Assembly (NCBI RefSeq): GCF_003614185.1
Contig: NZ_KZ987724.1
Span: 2,147,360 to 2,211,359 of the forward strand
DNA from: Paenibacillus aceti
Lineage (GTDB): Bacteria; Bacillota; Bacilli; Paenibacillales; Paenibacillaceae
Direction of reading: 5' to 3'
Length of the DNA stretch: 64,000 bases
The notes beneath the pieces were generated by a model. The model saw only the letters and a list, made by a program, of their open reading frames with translations, was not told the DNA's origin and ran no database searches. Position 1 is the first letter of the stretch. Each line of letters begins with the position of its first letter. A program made the position numbers and the translations under genes. Positions 17,388-25,179 of the stretch are shown in pieces.

Positions 17388-18467
17388 ATGAAAAAATTAG
17401 TATCGCCCGGATTACTCATTCTATTCTTCCTGCTCAGCGCAATTGGACACTATGCCCACTGGTCCGACACGCTACAATTCGCCATCTCCGCTATAGCGGT
17501 TATTTTTGTGGCTGGATTCCTCGGCAAAGCGACCGAGAGCGTAGCTCATTACGCCGGGCAGCGGCTGGGAGGATTTCTGAATGCAACCTTCGGTAACGCG
17601 GCAGAGCTCATCATCGGAATTCTACTCGTCCGTGAAGGCATGTTCGATACCGTAAAAGCGAGCATCACCGGATCGATTATCGGTAATCTGCTGCTTGTAC
17701 TCGGACTTAGCCTGTTCGCCGGCGGATTGAAACACAAGGTTCAGCGCTTCAATGTTCCGCTCGCCAACATGAACGGATCATTGATGATCGTGTCTGTCAT
17801 CGCCCTATTCATTCCGGCGATCTTCCTGCAGACTCATGTACTTCATGAAGACGACCGCACCACCCTGAGCCTTGTCGTAGGCGGAATTCTGATCATCTCT
17901 TATATCCTCTGGCTCGTCTTCTCTATGATTACGCATAAGAAATACTTGAGTGATGTGGCAGAGAGCCACAGGCTTGAGAATGAAGAACCGGAGGAGGAGC
18001 ATGGGCCCGCCTGGTCCAAAAAGAGCTCCATCCTCTATCTGGTCATCGCCACGATTATGGTCGCCTTCGTCAGTGAATGGCTCGTCCATACCCTGGATAC
18101 ATTTACTGAGAAATTTGGCTTGAGTGAAATTTTCGTAGGTGCCTTCGTCGTTGCCATCATCGGGAATGCAGCCGAACATAGCGCCGCTGTGCTGCTCGCC
18201 ATGAAGAATAAAATCGGGGCTGCCGTAGAGATTGCTATTGGGAGCAGCCTGCAAATCGCCCTGTTCGTCGCGCCGGTACTTATCTTCGTCAGCCATCTGT
18301 TCGGCAGACCGATGGATATCGTCTTCACGATCATCGAACTGGCTGCCATCGGCGTATCCGTCTTCATCGCCAAATCGATCACCCAGGACGGCCAGACCAA
18401 CTGGTATGAAGGACTATTGCTGCTCGCCGTCTATGCGATCCTCGGTGTATCCTTCTACCTGGTCTAG
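17388..18467 (+). CDS. Ca2+/H+ antiporter (CaxA/ChaA type)
   Basis: A 359-aa membrane antiporter of the Ca2+:cation exchanger family that extrudes calcium in exchange for protons. It has about eleven hydrophobic helices with an acidic cytoplasmic loop in the middle (ENEEPEEEHGP). The two inverted halves each carry the family's acidic helix motif: NATFGNAAELIIGI near residue 66 and VVAIIGNAAEHSAAV near 255, which form the ion-binding site. Length and layout are normal. It starts at an ATG after GAGGTG and is monocistronic with a downstream terminator. Confidence 0.9.
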   Translation: MKKLVSPGLLILFFLLSAIGHYAHWSDTLQFAISAIAVIFVAGFLGKATESVAHYAGQRLGGFLNATFGNAAELIIGILLVREGMFDTVKASITGSIIGNLLLVLGLSLFAGGLKHKVQRFNVPLANMNGSLMIVSVIALFIPAIFLQTHVLHEDDRTTLSLVVGGILIISYILWLVFSMITHKKYLSDVAESHRLENEEPEEEHGPAWSKKSSILYLVIATIMVAFVSEWLVHTLDTFTEKFGLSEIFVGAFVVAIIGNAAEHSAAVLLAMKNKIGAAVEIAIGSSLQIALFVAPVLIFVSHLFGRPMDIVFTIIELAAIGVSVFIAKSITQDGQTNWYEGLLLLAVYAILGVSFYLV

Positions 18468-18500
18468 ACCTTCGACCACTTATTCATGTAAATACAAAAA

Positions 18501-18538
18501 TAAAGCGCAGACCTCGGAGCAACCGAATCTGCGCTTTA
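18501..18538. terminator. Bidirectional terminator
   Basis: TAAAGCGCAGA pairs perfectly with TCTGCGCTTTA between the convergent antiporter and ylaN genes. Confidence 0.85.
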
Positions 18539-18551
18539 TAGATTATCGACA

Positions 18552-18842
18552 TTAAACTCCTCTGTTATTCATCGCCTCATACAGGGAAGCCAGATTCCGT
18601 TCCAGTCTGCTTATGATCTGCTTACCCTCCTGCTCCTGTACCAGGCCAGCGCGCACTGCGTAGTCCACCTGTCTGGAGAAACCATACATCTGGGTATCTA
18701 GAACTTCCTCATAGAGAGGGCAATAACGAGTAGCGAGATTCTCCATCTGTACTTCGATCAGTTTCTCTATTTTATCAGCATCTTCCTTCAGAAGATTTAG
18801 CGCTTTGAGATTTATTTGCTCCTGTATATCAGATGAAGTCAT
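18552..18842 (-). CDS. ylaN: YlaN-family Fe-dependent Fur modulator (UPF0358)
   Basis: A 96-aa helical cytosolic protein of the YlaN (UPF0358) family. In Bacillus subtilis and Staphylococcus YlaN is linked to iron homeostasis: it binds Fe2+ and interacts with Fur. The diagnostic block CPLYEEVLDTQMYGFSRQVD at about residues 41-60 matches closely what I recall of the Bacillus protein, as does the N-terminal ALNLLKEDADKIEKLIEVQM. GGGGGGAAG precedes the ATG. In Bacillus ylaN neighbours ftsW; here an ftsW-family gene lies about 2.4 kb away, with other genes between. Confidence 0.88.
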   Translation of the reverse strand: MTSSDIQEQINLKALNLLKEDADKIEKLIEVQMENLATRYCPLYEEVLDTQMYGFSRQVDYAVRAGLVQEQEGKQIISRLERNLASLYEAMNNRGV

Positions 18843-18975
18843 TGTTTCTTCCCCCCTATGTCCTTATCACTCATCAACTCTATCCTTAATATTAGACGAA
18901 ATTCAGGGCCAATACAAGAACCTCTCCAAATAATCAGTCTCTGAAAAAATTATACGCTAAAATATGATATATATA

Positions 18976-19012
18976 CAAAAAAGCACTCCCGCCCGTAGGA
19001 ACAGAAGTGCTT
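18976..19012 (-). terminator. Rho-independent terminator
   Basis: AAGCACT (18981-18987) pairs with AGTGCTT (19006-19012), with an A run to the left that reads as Ts on the minus strand. It ends the HPr-like gene. Confidence 0.65.
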
Positions 19013-19024
19013 CCATGTATTGAC

Positions 19025-19276
19025 TTATTCAGCCACGACCTGCACGTTCAAACCATGTTTTGCAAACACTTCTGCTACAGCCTTCTTAGCTTCGTCCGCA
19101 TCCGGTCCATGGACATGCAATTGATAGTCCTGCGTATTTACGAGTGTAGTGAAAAGTCCAAGAATACTCTTAACATCGATGTACTTGCTGTCCGCCTGCA
19201 ACACGATGGAAGAAGTGAATTTACCAGCCGTTTGTGCAATTTCAACAATCGCTTGATTATTCTTATTAGTTGCCAT
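19025..19276 (-). CDS. HPr-like protein lacking the phospho-histidine loop
   Basis: An 83-aa protein with the HPr fold of the PTS. The regulatory serine segment is conserved (DVKSILGLFTTL, equivalent to Ser46 in KSIMGL of HPr), as is the helix-1 stretch (AQTAGKF). The N-terminal strand and the HxRPA loop with the phosphorylated His15 are missing: the chain reads NNQAIVEIAQTAGKF where HPr has HARPATVLVQTASKY. It therefore cannot pass phosphate in the normal way. Like Crh, which lacks the histidine, it may act only as a regulatory partner, for example of CcpA. GGAGGG precedes the ATG. True HPr must be encoded elsewhere. Confidence 0.78.
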   Translation of the reverse strand: MATNKNNQAIVEIAQTAGKFTSSIVLQADSKYIDVKSILGLFTTLVNTQDYQLHVHGPDADEAKKAVAEVFAKHGLNVQVVAE

Positions 19277-19371
19277 AGGGATCCCTCCGCGTTCGTTACT
19301 ATGGAATTATTACACTATTATGATACCTTGAATCCGCTTTCCAGGCAAGGAATTTCCTCTCAGTAAGATTG

Positions 19372-19534
19372 TCAAAAAGTACGCCTTTGATCCCGAAGTA
19401 ATTCAAGGAGTGGACTCGACATCGAATCTTGAACTCAGCAGGGTATTCCGGTGCTCTCGTACACACTACGTACGCTCCGCTCCTCATACCCTGCTTCATC
19501 CAACCTTCTCGGGGCTGAAAACCGAACTTTTTGA
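19372..19534. repeat. Interspersed inverted-repeat element, copy A
   Basis: A 163-bp non-coding element related throughout to 43443-43606. It begins TCAAAAAGT and ends ACTTTTTGA as terminal inverted repeats. It contains the shared CATCGAATCTTGAA and TACGTACGCTCCGCTCCTCA segments. No transposase gene is present. It fills most of the 357-bp gap between the HPr-like and aminopeptidase genes. Confidence 0.85.
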
Positions 19535-19550
19535 CCTCGATCTTAATTAA

Positions 19551-19622
19551 GGTTGTTCAATAAATTCCACTTTTGATCCCGAAGTAATTCAAGGAGTAGG
19601 TTCGACATCGAATCTTGAACTT
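19551..19622. repeat. Partial copy of the inverted-repeat element
   Basis: The left 70 bp of the same element (CTTTTGATCCCGAAGTAATT through CATCGAATCTTGAACT) recurs 17 bp after the full copy and then stops. The same full-plus-partial layout occurs at 43.4-43.7 kb. Confidence 0.8.
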
Positions 19623-19634
19623 CCTTCCGTCCGT

Positions 19635-20750
19635 TTACTTCAGGTTCTCAGGGTTCAGGCCCAGAAGCTCCGGCAGCACAAATATCCCGTCCTTACGGAT
19701 CAATACATCGTCGAAGTAAATTTCCCCACCGCCGTATTCAGGACGCTGGATCAGCACCAGATCCCAGTGAATCGAGGAACGGTTGCCGTTATCTGTCTCA
19801 TCATATGCTTGACCCGGTGTAAAGTGAAGGCTGCCGGCGATTTTCTCGTCGAACAGAATGTCCTTCATCGGATGAAGGATATACGGGTTGAAGCCGATCG
19901 CAAATTCACCGATATATCTCGCTCCTTCATCAGAGTCGAGAATATCATTAAGACGGGCCGTATCATTGCTTGTCGCTTCTACAATCTTACCATTCTCGAA
20001 GCGGAATTTAATATTCTCAAAGGTGATGCCATTGTATAAAGTTGCGGCATTATAGCTGATCGTGCCATTGACCGAATCACGTACCGGCGCGCTATATACC
20101 TCACCATCAGGAATATTCTTCTGTCCAGAGCACTTCTCCGCCCCGATGCCTTTGATCGAGAAACTAAGATCTGTGCCTGGGCTTACGAGACGAACCTTGT
20201 CCGTACGCTTCATCAGATCCGCCAGCGCGTCCTGGGCACGATCCATCTTCGCATAGTCAAGATTACATACATCAAAATAGAAGTCCTCGAACGCTTCCGT
20301 ACTTATATTGGCCAGCTGCGCCATACTTGCATTAGGATAGCGGAGCACAACCCATTTGGTATGCTTCACGCGCTGCTCGCTATGAACCGGATGCTGATAA
20401 TAGGCGTTATACAATTTCATCTTCTCTTCCGGTACATCCGACATATCATTCACATTCGATCCAGCACGGATCCCGATATAGCAATCCATCATTTTCATTC
20501 TGTGCAGGTCATACTCGGCCCACGCCTTGATGCCCTCTTCAGTAGCATACTTCAATTGCGCGCTCTGCAGCGCTTTGTCCGTCAATTCGACGAAGGCATG
20601 TCCGCCCTTCTTGCCGACCTCTTCGACAATCGCTTTAATTAAATCACGCTCATCGCCGATCATCTCGATAAGCACATTCTCTCCAGGTTGAACATCGACG
20701 GAATAGCCCACAAGATTCTCGGCTAATTTTTGAATTCTAGGGTCTCTCAT
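19635..20750 (-). CDS. M29-family aminopeptidase
   Basis: A 371-aa cytosolic metallo-aminopeptidase of family M29 (aminopeptidase T/AmpS type), which releases N-terminal residues from peptides using a co-catalytic metal pair. Conserved ligand motifs in order are PDGEVYSAP (Glu), ARYIGEFAIGFN (Glu), GSLHFTPG (His) and SIHWDLV (His and Asp). At about 370 residues it is slightly shorter than the usual 400-410. GAGGAGG lies well upstream of the ATG. It is monocistronic, with an inverted-repeat element downstream. Role is general peptide turnover. Confidence 0.92.
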   Translation of the reverse strand: MRDPRIQKLAENLVGYSVDVQPGENVLIEMIGDERDLIKAIVEEVGKKGGHAFVELTDKALQSAQLKYATEEGIKAWAEYDLHRMKMMDCYIGIRAGSNVNDMSDVPEEKMKLYNAYYQHPVHSEQRVKHTKWVVLRYPNASMAQLANISTEAFEDFYFDVCNLDYAKMDRAQDALADLMKRTDKVRLVSPGTDLSFSIKGIGAEKCSGQKNIPDGEVYSAPVRDSVNGTISYNAATLYNGITFENIKFRFENGKIVEATSNDTARLNDILDSDEGARYIGEFAIGFNPYILHPMKDILFDEKIAGSLHFTPGQAYDETDNGNRSSIHWDLVLIQRPEYGGGEIYFDDVLIRKDGIFVLPELLGLNPENLK

Positions 20751-20883
20751 TATACTGCTTGCGCCTCCTCATCACATAATGGACATCACTGCCCATTACC
20801 ATACAGAATCCCATTTGTTGAACAATGGTTAATTCTTCATTATTGTACCACTATGGACCCGCTAAGTCAGCACATCTGCAGTG

Positions 20884-21720
20884 TTACTTGATCTTCGAGA
20901 ACTGATTGTCTGTATAGAGAACTTCATGCTCAGTAATTCCCAGCAGATTAGGATAGGATAGCCTGGTCTCGGATACCAGCCTGGCTGGCAGCCCGGTCTT
21001 GCGGTTAATGGTCAAATAATACAGAACCTTGGCATCCGCCCGATCCAGCATCTGCTCCAATTGCTTATTCCCGTTCGCCCATAAATTACTCACTTCGGTC
21101 TTCATCTCAGGCGAGCGCTTGGAGCCGATCCGCTCCAGCTTATTGCTCCAGTCAGAGCGAAGCCCCTCCATCTCAACCGCCAGCTTCGCCTTCAGCTGCT
21201 GCTTGGCCACCTCAGGATCAAGCTCGATCCGCAGCACCTTCGTGCCTCGGCCAGCTCCCTTCTCTAGCGTAATACTCTTCTTGTCCGCCTTACGGATATC
21301 CTCTAATTGATCGAGCGGGTTCAGCCGGGCGATCCCACGGGTATAAGCGTCCGCTTCGGAGGAAGCCGCCATCCAGACTCCCCCCTTCCAGCGTAGATTA
21401 GCTTCAAGGCTCTGCCCCGCCTTAACGCCCGCAGTCTGCAATCCGGATTTCTGCCCCTTCGGCAGCACGGCGCGCATTTTTAGCTCATGATGATCGCTCA
21501 GTTCACCTGTATAAGCGAAGCTATCCTCAATCTTCTCCTGCTTCCCGCGAGTCAGAACTGCATTTCCCTGGAACGTTAAATGCTCATGTCCCGCCAGCCC
21601 AGCATAAGTAAGATCGAACCATTCCTTCGCCGTCTTCGATTCCCCGACCTGGCAAGCGGACAAAGACATAGCCAAGCATACTATAGCAGTCAATTTAGCA
21701 ACCGATAACCGTATTCTCAT
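20884..21720 (-). CDS. Hypothetical lipoprotein
   Basis: A 278-aa exported protein with a lipoprotein signal peptide (n-region RIRLSVAK, lipobox LSAC with Cys at residue 23). The mature part is charged and strand-rich with stretches such as ALTRGKQEKIEDSFAY-like segments, a basic helical region around KQQLKAKLAVEMEGL, and a C-terminal LTINRKTGLPARLVSETRLSY. The overall look resembles the outer-surface LolA-like/YhcN-type lipoproteins, but I do not assign a family. AAGGAG precedes the ATG. No partner gene is adjacent. Confidence 0.7.
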   Translation of the reverse strand: MRIRLSVAKLTAIVCLAMSLSACQVGESKTAKEWFDLTYAGLAGHEHLTFQGNAVLTRGKQEKIEDSFAYTGELSDHHELKMRAVLPKGQKSGLQTAGVKAGQSLEANLRWKGGVWMAASSEADAYTRGIARLNPLDQLEDIRKADKKSITLEKGAGRGTKVLRIELDPEVAKQQLKAKLAVEMEGLRSDWSNKLERIGSKRSPEMKTEVSNLWANGNKQLEQMLDRADAKVLYYLTINRKTGLPARLVSETRLSYPNLLGITEHEVLYTDNQFSKIK

Positions 21721-21807
21721 CTATATCAAACTCCTTCTACTGCAAGCTTATAGAACGTATTGGTGTTGCAGTAGTAGGCTTTCCTTCCCTGACAAAAGTA
21801 TTCATTA

Positions 21808-21843
21808 TACCAAAGGAGGAACGTCCGTCTGGCCGTCCCTCCT
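21808..21843 (-). terminator. Probable terminator
   Basis: On the minus strand AAGGAGGGACG pairs with CGTTCCTCCTT (21808-21843), ending the diguanylate cyclase transcript. The T run is weak. Confidence 0.6.
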
Positions 21844-21861
21844 TCTGCTGCAACGAACCTT

Positions 21862-23853
21862 CTATATCTCCGGGTTCAGACCGATATGCGTCTGGTTCCG
21901 GCCGTTGTTCTTCGCTTTGTATAACGCCATATCCGCATAATAGAACAAGGATTCAACGCTGATCTTCTCGCTGTCCCGAGTCCACTCGGCGATCCCGCAG
22001 GAGACCGTCACCTTGGGATCGGTCTCACTGGCAACCCGCAAGCGAATCGTCTCAGCGATTTGATAGCCGCTCTCAACATCGGCACCCGGCAGGTAAATGG
22101 CCAGCTCCTCGCCTCCCCAACGGGCAGCGATATCCGTCTTGCGGATCGTGTCCCTAATTATCGAGCTGACCTGCTTCAATATTTTATCGCCAATTTGGTG
22201 TCCATAGGAATCATTGACCCCCTTGAACTGGTCGATATCGACGATAATCAGTGATCCGCCATCATCCTTGCCTTGATGCTTCTGCACCGACTCATTCAGG
22301 TAATGCCGCGCGTACAGCTCGGTCAACATATCGCGGTTAGCCATTCTGCGCACCTCGGCATGCAGCGAGGCGTTGGCGATAGCCAGACCGATATGCTGGG
22401 TAAGCACCTGCAGCAGCTTGTAATTATCATAGGAGAAGAAACGCTCCTCGCGATGGGCCAGCATGATCGCACCGTTCACCTCACCTCGTACAATGATCGG
22501 TGCAGCGATCAGCGAGCGCGACTTGGTCTCCTCCATGAGCTTGGACGATATTTTGCCGTAGGCCTGGTAATCCGAGAGGATAATCGGTTCACGTGTGGAA
22601 TAGACCAATCCGTTGAAGCCGTAGTCCTTCGGGAAGAATTCCTTGAACAGCCCGGGAACATTCGAAGACATAATCTCAAAGCAATCGTTGACTTGATCGA
22701 GTTGCGAAATACAGCAGTATTCCGCCTTGAAGATCGACAGCAGTTCCTCAGTAGCAAATTTGAACACTTCCTTGAGCCGCAGGCTCTGATTCAGTCGCTT
22801 GACCAGTTCATTAATCAAACGCAGCTCACTGATCAGTAAGTTCGACTGCTCATACAGCTTGGCATTCTCAAAGGCCGTCCCGGCCGTATCTCCGAGGATT
22901 CTGATCAACTGCAAATCGGCTTCCTCAATCTCATCGCACAGGAATAGATGCAGCACGCCATATGTACCCTGCTTCCCGATTAACGGAACGGCTATCTCGG
23001 TATAATTGGCCCCGTCAGCTCTCTGCTTGTCCTCCCACAGCATCACTCCGTCCATGAAGGCTCTGACGCATATGCTGTCATGCTCTCCCTGCAGCTGCAG
23101 CGTTCTGACCCGCGGGTCCCGGCTTGGATGATCCTGAGACATCAATAGCTCTGCCCGAGCCTCGGGGTACATCCCTGCAATCCGCTCGAATACTTCCTTC
23201 AGCACCGAATCGACGTCGATCTTGTCGGAGAGCCGCTGGATGACCTGGAACAGCATAGCACGCCGTTGCTCCTCGCGCTTCGCTTGATTCTGGGCATTCA
23301 ACAGATCTTCTACGAACAGCGCCTCAAAGCGCTTATAGAAGCAGGTCATCAAATGCTGGGCTGCCGTGCTTACCATCATCTGAGCAAAAGCAAACTGGCT
23401 CTCGGAAATCTCCGTAATATAAAAGCCTAATATAGCAAATGTCTCATGGTTATGACGCGTCTTGACCGGCGATAGAACATAAGCACCTGCATCCTCTGTA
23501 ACGAGCATCGTCGTTTGCCGTTCCAGGGCCGCAGCCAGGCCACTAGTTATAATAGGTTGATTATCATCATTAAGCTGGATAAGCGGTTGAGACATTAGAA
23601 TAGCTCCGAGATGGTTGGCAAGGAACCAACCTGCTTGATAGGGTTCAGGAAAAGTGGGCTGCTGCAGGAGCAAGTCCGAGTAGGATTCCTTCAGCAGTGA
23701 ATCGAGGTATGGGAAATCGAAGTCATTAATATCAAGCCGCTCCAGCCAGTTCTTCTGTCTCGTACTATCTTCCCCTTCAGTCCTCAGCGGCAAAGGCAAT
23801 TCTGAATTTGCTCTGAACGTCATCGTCACGTCATCGCGTGATTGTTCTGCCAT
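21862..23853 (-). CDS. GAF-domain diguanylate cyclase
   Basis: A 663-aa cytosolic sensor that makes c-di-GMP. An unrecognised N-terminal region (to about residue 190) is followed by two GAF-like domains (about 195-340 and 355-500) and a C-terminal GGDEF domain (about 505-660). The active-site loop is GGEEL, which is functional. RKTD lies five residues before it, matching the RxxD inhibitory I-site, so product feedback is expected. No membrane helices are seen, so it should sense an intracellular signal. AAGGAG precedes the ATG. It is monocistronic; no EAL or PilZ gene is near. Confidence 0.92.
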   Translation of the reverse strand: MAEQSRDDVTMTFRANSELPLPLRTEGEDSTRQKNWLERLDINDFDFPYLDSLLKESYSDLLLQQPTFPEPYQAGWFLANHLGAILMSQPLIQLNDDNQPIITSGLAAALERQTTMLVTEDAGAYVLSPVKTRHNHETFAILGFYITEISESQFAFAQMMVSTAAQHLMTCFYKRFEALFVEDLLNAQNQAKREEQRRAMLFQVIQRLSDKIDVDSVLKEVFERIAGMYPEARAELLMSQDHPSRDPRVRTLQLQGEHDSICVRAFMDGVMLWEDKQRADGANYTEIAVPLIGKQGTYGVLHLFLCDEIEEADLQLIRILGDTAGTAFENAKLYEQSNLLISELRLINELVKRLNQSLRLKEVFKFATEELLSIFKAEYCCISQLDQVNDCFEIMSSNVPGLFKEFFPKDYGFNGLVYSTREPIILSDYQAYGKISSKLMEETKSRSLIAAPIIVRGEVNGAIMLAHREERFFSYDNYKLLQVLTQHIGLAIANASLHAEVRRMANRDMLTELYARHYLNESVQKHQGKDDGGSLIIVDIDQFKGVNDSYGHQIGDKILKQVSSIIRDTIRKTDIAARWGGEELAIYLPGADVESGYQIAETIRLRVASETDPKVTVSCGIAEWTRDSEKISVESLFYYADMALYKAKNNGRNQTHIGLNPEI

Positions 23854-24113
23854 AGTAAAAAGCTCCTTTTCACTGCCGTCCCAGCAGCGACTTAATATAC
23901 AACGAAGCTATAATGACTCTGCCCGGAGTAATGAATATCACATAATATTGTTAATTATAATAGTTGTTTCAAAAAAATAAATTTCCTGAAGTTTGCTATC
24001 ATTGTTCATTCTACTATCAAATTTGCCATTTTGCATTAAAATTCCTTCATTTTGTCCCATGTTTTTGGGACTAATGCCCTATCGACAATTTTCACGCTTT
24101 TTAAACAAAAAGC

Positions 24114-24146
24114 TTGACTTGACATTTGATAGCTATTTCATATAAT
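24114..24146 (+). promoter_or_regulatory. rpsD promoter
   Basis: TTGACA (24119-24124) and TATAAT (24141-24146) with a 16-bp spacer; TTGACT also occurs at 24114. This is a near-consensus sigma-A promoter placing transcription start near 24153. The 23854-24110 stretch upstream is AT-rich and shows nothing else. Confidence 0.85.
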
Positions 24147-24152
24147 ATTTAT

Positions 24153-24344
24153 TGTTGATTAAGACTGGATAGAGTCTTACTTAGGGCATACCACATGCGA
24201 CCACCCTCTCGGATTTTGTTGCTGACAGGACAGCGGCTGAACTTTCTTGTCAGAGAGCGTATCTATCCATCGCCCGAACAAACAAAATCCGCGCAAAATA
24301 GAACCCTATCATTAAATTTAAAACAAAAAGGAGTCTATTATACA
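24153..24344 (+). promoter_or_regulatory. Structured S4 autoregulatory leader
   Basis: A 190-nt leader before rpsD. A first hairpin is AAGACT-GGATAG-AGTCTT (24160-24177). A long-range helix joins CGGATTTTGTT (24210-24220) to AACAAAATCCG (24281-24291), perfect over 11 bp. Inside it CTGACA (24222-24227) pairs with TGTCAG (24248-24253). Firmicute rpsD is known to be autoregulated by S4 binding its leader; this fits that class. Confidence 0.75.
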
Positions 24345-24944
24345 ATGGCACGTTACACTGGTCCTAAATTTAAACTCAGCCGCCGTCTTGGCATTTCCTT
24401 GAGCGGTACTGGCAAAGATTTGAAACGCCCTTTCCCTCCGGGACAACATGGTCCTAACCAACGGAGAAAAGTAAGCAACTACGGTATGCAGTTGATGGAG
24501 AAACAAAAACTGCGTCATATGTACGGTTTGGGCGAAAAGCAATTCCGTACTTTGTTTGAAAAAGCACAAAAAATGCAAGGTATTGCCGGTGAAAACTTCA
24601 TGATCTTGCTGGAAAGCCGTTTGGATAACCTCGTATATCGTCTTGGCTTCGCTAATTCCCGTGCAGGCGCACGTCAATTGGTATCCCATGGACATATCAC
24701 TGTTAACGGCAAGAAGGTAAACATTCCTTCCTTCCGCGTAAGCCTGGGCGATGTAATCAGCCTTCGCGAAAGAAGCCGCGGCCTGTCTTCTGTTAAGGAA
24801 GCTTTGGAAAACCGCTCGCATCTTCCAGCATATATTGAGTACAACGACAACGCAATGGAAGGTAAATTCATTCGTTTGCCTGAACGCGCTGAATTGTCCC
24901 AAGATATCGACGAGAAGCAAATCGTCGAATTCTACAACCGTTAA
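24345..24944 (+). CDS. rpsD: 30S ribosomal protein S4
   Basis: The 199-aa primary rRNA-binding protein S4, which nucleates assembly of the small-subunit body and contributes to decoding accuracy. It begins [21 protein letters not shown], and carries the S4 RNA-binding domain at about residues 91-155 ([34 protein letters not shown]). The ATG at 24345 follows AAAAGGAG; the ORF is open 150 bp upstream, but that part is the leader RNA. The zinc-binding cysteines of some S4 paralogues are absent. It is monocistronic, as in Bacillus, behind a strong promoter and ahead of a terminator. Confidence 0.97.
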   Translation: MARYTGPKFKLSRRLGISLSGTGKDLKRPFPPGQHGPNQRRKVSNYGMQLMEKQKLRHMYGLGEKQFRTLFEKAQKMQGIAGENFMILLESRLDNLVYRLGFANSRAGARQLVSHGHITVNGKKVNIPSFRVSLGDVISLRERSRGLSSVKEALENRSHLPAYIEYNDNAMEGKFIRLPERAELSQDIDEKQIVEFYNR

Positions 24945-24963
24945 TATTCACTTGCTGATCGAG

Positions 24964-25000
24964 CTGCCCCAAGGTCTTCGCGACCCTGGGGCAGTTTTTT
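24964..25000 (+). terminator. Rho-independent terminator
   Basis: CTGCCCC-AAGGTC-ttcgc-GACC-ct-GGGGCAG is followed by six Ts, ending rpsD. Confidence 0.9.
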
Positions 25001-25147
25001 ATGATGGCGTCCACTGTTAACCCCGCCTTGCTCCCCTCCCGATTAACTCATTCTCCCTTTAGTTTTGCATAGTTATTAATTTGTCATAACCCATGATCTG
25101 GAGCCGACAATAAAGGTGAAAAAACAGTCATTTCCTTATTTTTATGC

Positions 25148-25153
25148 TATAAT
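25148..25153 (+). promoter_or_regulatory. Extended -10 promoter for the PBP gene
   Basis: TGCTATAAT, an extended -10 element, lies 27 bp before the start codon, with no good -35. AAAGGAGG follows at about 25165. Confidence 0.55.
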
Positions 25154-25179
25154 GTTGCTGTTATAAAGGAGGATACTGC

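Noticed and set aside
22273-22839. Long plus-strand ORF of 188 codons
   Set aside because: It lies entirely inside the minus-strand GGDEF gene in an antisense frame, without a ribosome site or recognisable protein.
24318-24920. Minus-strand ORF of 200 codons
   Set aside because: Antisense to rpsD; the rpsD frame is certain.
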